16,551 nucleotides of DNA, taken from NCBI GenBank assembly GCA_017577925.1, contig PKQU01000018.1:1-16551 (forward strand), written 5' to 3'. The translations under genes were made by a program, and so were the position numbers. This DNA is from Bacillota bacterium (GTDB lineage Bacteria > Bacillota > Bacilli > Calditerricolales > Calditerricolaceae). Shown here piece after piece: positions 13,533-16,551 of this stretch. Within the stretch, counting starts at the first letter, position 1. Each line of letters begins with the position of its first letter. Under the pieces are notes generated by a model. It saw only the letters and a list, made by a program, of their open reading frames with translations, ran no database searches and was not told the DNA's origin.

Positions 13533-14258
13533 AACGAGAAGCAGGAGCGGCAGGAAGCGCGGGAAACCACGTCGATTGAGGGCACGGCGGAAACGGCCGC
13601 TGCGAACGCGGGCGCGCCCCAGGAGGGGCTGCGATCCGCGCCCGGCAGTGGTGAGGCCGCACAGGCCGGAGGCACCCCTCAGCCGGAAGCTGCAGCGCCG
13701 GAGCCATGCGCGGCCGGAGAGGGGACCGCAGGGGGCGAGACCGATCCGAACCGCGGCGGGGCGACGGAAACGGACGTGACGGCCCTCAAGGCGCGCGTCG
13801 CCGAGCTGGAAGGCGAAGTGGCGGCCCTTAAGGCCCAGGTGCAGGAGGCCCATGAGCGGTTCCTGCGCGCCCGGGCCGACCTGGAAAACGCGCGCCGGCG
13901 CTTCGAGAAGGAAAAGCAAGACGCCCTCACCTTCGGGGCGCTCCGCCTGGTTGAACGCCTGTTGCCCGTTCTGGACAATTTTGAACGGGCCCTTGCGGCG
14001 GGCAAAACCACCGACAACGTGGACGCCCTTGTCAAGGGCATCGAGATGATCCACCGGCAGCTCGACCAGGCGCTGCGCCAGGAGGGGCTGGAGCCCATTG
14101 AGGCCCTCGGCAAGCCCTTTGATCCCAACATCCATGAAGCGGTGATGCAGGCGGAGTCGAGCGACCATCCGCCGGGCACCGTGATTGAGGAACTCCAGAA
14201 GGGGTATACCTTCAAAGGGCGTCTCGTGCGCCCGACAATGGTCAAAGTGAGCAAGTAA
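13530..14258 (+). CDS. grpE: Nucleotide exchange factor GrpE
   Basis: GrpE is the dimeric exchange factor that releases ADP from DnaK and acts as a thermosensor of the Hsp70 cycle. The 242-residue protein starts with about 80 low-complexity, Ala/Gly/Glu-rich residues that look disordered and are longer than in many GrpE proteins (B. subtilis GrpE is shorter, about 187). The long dimerisation helix runs from about 84 to 133 (LKARVAELEGEVAALKAQVQ, then FLRARADLENARRRFEKEK). The helical bundle has LLPVLDNFERAL and GIEMIHRQL. The C-terminal beta domain that contacts DnaK has FDPNIHEAVMQ, GTVIEELQKGYTFKGRLVRP and MVKVSK. It starts at GTG 13530, tightly linked to the chaperonin; dnaK follows after 65 bases without a visible terminator. 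Confidence 0.96.
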   Translation: MNEKQERQEARETTSIEGTAETAAANAGAPQEGLRSAPGSGEAAQAGGTPQPEAAAPEPCAAGEGTAGGETDPNRGGATETDVTALKARVAELEGEVAALKAQVQEAHERFLRARADLENARRRFEKEKQDALTFGALRLVERLLPVLDNFERALAAGKTTDNVDALVKGIEMIHRQLDQALRQEGLEPIEALGKPFDPNIHEAVMQAESSDHPPGTVIEELQKGYTFKGRLVRPTMVKVSK

Positions 14259-14323
14259 CCCCTGACGGACGCAAGGGGAGATACGACGCGACACGTGAGG
14301 ACGCACAGGGAGGGATGGGCACG

Positions 14324-16153
14324 ATGAGCCGGATCATCGGCATTGACCTCGGGACGACCAACTCCTGCATGGCGTACCTGGAAGGCGGCCAGCCGGTTGT
14401 CATTCCTAATGCCGAAGGGGGGCGCACCACGCCGTCGGTCGTTGCCTTCAAGGACGGACAACGCATTGTCGGCGAGGCCGCCAAGCGCCAGGCGATCACC
14501 AACCCGGACCGGACGATCATCTCCATCAAGCGGCACATGGGCACCGACTACAAGGTGAACATTGATGGCAAGTCCTATACGCCGCAGGAGATCTCGGCGA
14601 TGATCCTGCAGAAGCTCAAGGCCGACGCCGAGGCCTACTTTGGCGAGCCGGTCACGAAGGCGGTCATCACCGTTCCGGCATACTTCAACGACGCCCAGCG
14701 CCAGGCGACGAAGGACGCCGGGCGCATTGCCGGCCTGGAGGTGCTGCGGATCATCAACGAGCCGACGGCGGCGGCGCTGGCGTACGGGCTGGACAAGGAA
14801 GACGACCAAACGATCCTCGTCTATGACCTCGGCGGCGGGACCTTCGACGTCTCCATCCTTGAACTGGGTGACGGGATCTTTGAAGTGAAGGCCACCGCCG
14901 GCGACAACCGCCTCGGCGGCGACGATTTCGACCAGGCGATCATGGACTGGCTGATCGAGGAGTTCAAGGCGGAAACGGGCATCGACCTGCGCAATGACAA
15001 CATGGCGATGCAGCGCCTGAAGGACGCCGCCGAGAAGGCAAAAAAGGACCTGTCCAGCGTGCTGACGACGACCATTTCCCTGCCCTTCATCGCCGCTGAC
15101 GCCACGGGTCCGAAGCACCTCGAACGCGAGCTGACGCGGGCCAAGTTCGAGGAGCTGACGGCCCACCTCGTCGAGCGGACCATGGGTCCGGTGCGCCAGG
15201 CGCTCCAAGATGCGGGCCTGATGCCGAATGACATCGACAAAGTGATCCTCGTCGGCGGTTCGACGCGCATTCCGGCGGTGCAGGAAGCGATTAAGAAGTT
15301 TATCGGCAAGGAGCCGCACAAGGGCGTCAACCCCGACGAAGTGGTGGCCATGGGTGCGGCCATCCAGGCCGGCGTGCTGTCCGGCGAGGTGAAGGACGTC
15401 GTCCTCCTCGACGTGACGCCGCTGTCCCTGGGGATCGAGACGCTTGGCGGCGTGTTCACGAAACTCATCCCGCGCAACACGACGATCCCGACCAGCAAGT
15501 CGCAGATCTTCACCACGGCTGCCGACAACCAAACGTCGGTGACGATCCGCGTGGCCCAGGGCGAGCGGGAGATGTTCGCCGACAACAAGTTCCTCGGCGA
15601 GTTCGAGTTGAGCGGCATTCCGCCGGCGCCGCGTGGCGTGCCGAAAATCGAGGTCACCTTTGACATCGACGCCAACGGCATCGTCAACGTGTCGGCGAAG
15701 GACCTGGCCACGGGCAAGTCGCAAAAGATTACCATTACCTCGGGTGGCGGCCTGTCGGAGGAAGAGATCCAGCGCATGGTCAAGGAAGCCGAACAGTATG
15801 CCGAGGAGGACAAGAAGCGTCGGCAGGCCGTTGAGCTGCGTAACGAGGCTGACCAGCTCCTGTACACCGTGGACAAGACGATGAAGGAATTCGGTGACAA
15901 AGTGTCCCAGGCGGACAAGGACATGGTCGAGGAGAAGAAAGCGGCGCTGAAAAACGCCCTGGCCGGGACCGATCTGGAGGAGATCCGCAAGGCTAAGGAT
16001 GCCCTGGCGGAGGCCATCGCCCAGGTGTCGACCAAGATGTACCAGCAGGCTGGGGCACAGGCGGCATCTGGCGGCGCGCAGGGCGGCGAAGCCAAGAAGG
16101 ACGAGAACGTCGTCGATGCCGAGTACAAGGTCATGGACGACGACAAGAAGTGA
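14324..16153 (+). CDS. dnaK: Molecular chaperone DnaK (Hsp70)
   Basis: DnaK binds exposed hydrophobic peptide segments in an ATP cycle driven by DnaJ and GrpE. The 609-residue length matches Gram-positive DnaK. The ATPase domain has IGIDLGTTNSC (phosphate 1, from residue 5), VITVPAYFNDAQRQATKDAG, IINEPTAAALAYGLD, VYDLGGGTFDVSILE (phosphate 2, from 166) and VILVGGSTRIPAV (adenosine motif, from 307). The interdomain linker DVVLLDVTP begins at 358, followed by SLGIETLGGVFTKLI and the substrate-binding beta domain. The lid is helical and the tail ends DENVVDAEYKVMDDDKK, the usual acidic end. ATG 14324 is preferred over ATG 14315 because AGGGAGGG ends 9 bases before it and homologs start close to the IIGIDLGTT motif. 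Confidence 0.98.
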   Translation: MSRIIGIDLGTTNSCMAYLEGGQPVVIPNAEGGRTTPSVVAFKDGQRIVGEAAKRQAITNPDRTIISIKRHMGTDYKVNIDGKSYTPQEISAMILQKLKADAEAYFGEPVTKAVITVPAYFNDAQRQATKDAGRIAGLEVLRIINEPTAAALAYGLDKEDDQTILVYDLGGGTFDVSILELGDGIFEVKATAGDNRLGGDDFDQAIMDWLIEEFKAETGIDLRNDNMAMQRLKDAAEKAKKDLSSVLTTTISLPFIAADATGPKHLERELTRAKFEELTAHLVERTMGPVRQALQDAGLMPNDIDKVILVGGSTRIPAVQEAIKKFIGKEPHKGVNPDEVVAMGAAIQAGVLSGEVKDVVLLDVTPLSLGIETLGGVFTKLIPRNTTIPTSKSQIFTTAADNQTSVTIRVAQGEREMFADNKFLGEFELSGIPPAPRGVPKIEVTFDIDANGIVNVSAKDLATGKSQKITITSGGGLSEEEIQRMVKEAEQYAEEDKKRRQAVELRNEADQLLYTVDKTMKEFGDKVSQADKDMVEEKKAALKNALAGTDLEEIRKAKDALAEAIAQVSTKMYQQAGAQAASGGAQGGEAKKDENVVDAEYKVMDDDKK

Positions 16154-16163
16154 CGCGGCGAGC

Positions 16164-16221
16164 CGGTCAACGCCACGGGGCCGGGGCAGGATGGTCCCGG
16201 CACCAGGGCGTTGACCGTTTT
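16164..16221 (+). terminator. Two-tier stem-loop between dnaK and dnaJ, terminator or attenuator
   Basis: A perfect 11-bp outer stem, CGGTCAACGCC (16164-16174) with GGCGTTGACCG (16207-16217), encloses an inner 6-bp stem, GCCGGG (16180-16185) with CCCGGC (16196-16201). TTTT follows at 16218. The form suits an intrinsic terminator. As dnaJ follows within 60 bases with no obvious promoter, it probably passes part of the transcription and lowers dnaJ relative to dnaK. Confidence 0.82.
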
Positions 16222-16271
16222 CGCCCCGGCCGCTCCACGCGGCTGGCGCCGCGAAGGCAGGAGTGATGCCG

Positions 16272-16551
16272 ATGTCCAAGCGGGACTATTACGAGGTGCT
16301 CGGGGTGTCCCGCGACGCCTCACCGGAAGAAATCAAAAAAGCGTACCGCAAGCTGGCCCGCAAGTACCACCCGGACGTGTGCAAGGAGCCCGACGCGGCC
16401 GAAAAGTTTAAGGAAGTGAAGGAAGCCTACGACGTCCTCAGCGACCCCGAGAAGCGGGCCCGCTATGACCGCTATGGCCACGCCGGCGTGAACGAGGATG
16501 TCGGCGGCGGTGCGGGAGCGGGCGCCTCGGGTTCCGGAGGGTTTGACTTCG
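16272..16551 (+). CDS. dnaJ: Molecular chaperone DnaJ, N-terminal part (3' partial)
   Basis: DnaJ delivers substrates to DnaK and stimulates its ATPase. The visible 93 residues are a complete J domain: SKRDYYEVLGVSRDASPEEIKKAYR, the catalytic HPD tripeptide at residues 33-35 in KYHPDVCKEP, and FKEVKEAYDVLSDPEKRARYD. The Gly-rich G/F linker begins near residue 78 (VGGGAGAGASGSGGFDF). The zinc-finger and C-terminal substrate domains lie beyond the window, so a class I DnaJ is inferred from operon position. ATG 16272 is preferred over ATG 16266 because AGGAG (16259-16263) lies 8 bases upstream. It follows the strong stem-loop after dnaK. Confidence 0.95.
   Translation, partial: MSKRDYYEVLGVSRDASPEEIKKAYRKLARKYHPDVCKEPDAAEKFKEVKEAYDVLSDPEKRARYDRYGHAGVNEDVGGGAGAGASGSGGFDF

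Noticed and set aside
10416..14306. A nearly 1300-codon open frame on the minus strand opposite hrcA, the chaperonin and grpE, and another of 866 codons at 13679-16279.
   Set aside because: Both are shadows of GC-rich coding DNA. The translations are His/Arg/Leu-rich without recognisable domains, and the plus-strand genes are unambiguous.
1..16551. Mobile elements, CRISPR arrays, tRNA or rRNA genes, and phage or defence genes.
   Set aside because: None was seen. The window is conserved core synteny with a few added genes, and there are no transposase frames, terminal repeats or repeat-spacer patterns.

Overview
The window is GC-rich chromosomal DNA from a spore-forming Firmicute. The evidence is a Gpr germination protease, SpoIIP, AGGAGG-type ribosome binding sites, a perfect CIRCE operator with HrcA, and a gene order that follows the Bacillus subtilis comEC-holA-rpsT-gpr-spoIIP-yqxA-lepA-hemW-hrcA-grpE-dnaK-dnaJ segment almost exactly (order recalled from established knowledge). 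High GC plus a group III (archaeal-like) chaperonin suggests a thermophilic, high-GC member of Bacillales or a close relative. That is inference; the species cannot be named from this window.

Layout. 1-4130 (+) is a tightly packed cluster: the 3' end of comEC, an ECF sigma factor, its zinc-finger anti-sigma factor, holA (DNA polymerase III delta) and a DUF523/TudS-like iron-sulfur protein. Several stop/start codons overlap. A bidirectional terminator follows at about 4162-4202 and is shared with rpsT, which is on the minus strand with its own promoter. 4676-7508 (+) is a sporulation block: gpr, spoIIP and the small membrane protein yqxA. 7596-10758 (+) holds lepA behind a strong sigma-A promoter, then hemW. 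10755-16551 (+) is the heat-shock operon: promoter and CIRCE, hrcA, a group III chaperonin, grpE, dnaK and the 5' end of dnaJ, with a strong stem-loop between dnaK and dnaJ.

Compared with the B. subtilis arrangement, three things are added: (1) the ECF sigma/anti-sigma pair between comEC and holA, (2) the DUF523 gene after holA, and (3) the TCP-1/thermosome-like chaperonin between hrcA and grpE. The third is the most interesting element. It puts an archaeal-type folding chamber into the same HrcA-controlled transcript as the bacterial DnaK/DnaJ/GrpE machine. Such group III chaperonins in hsp70 operons are already described in Carboxydothermus and relatives, so the system is rare rather than new. 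The hrcA-chaperonin junction carries a G/C hairpin with an unusual relation to a Shine-Dalgarno sequence. No mobile element, CRISPR array, tRNA or rRNA was seen, and no gene-free stretch exceeds 300 bases. The largest gaps (about 100-145 bases) hold terminators, promoters and leaders, described below.
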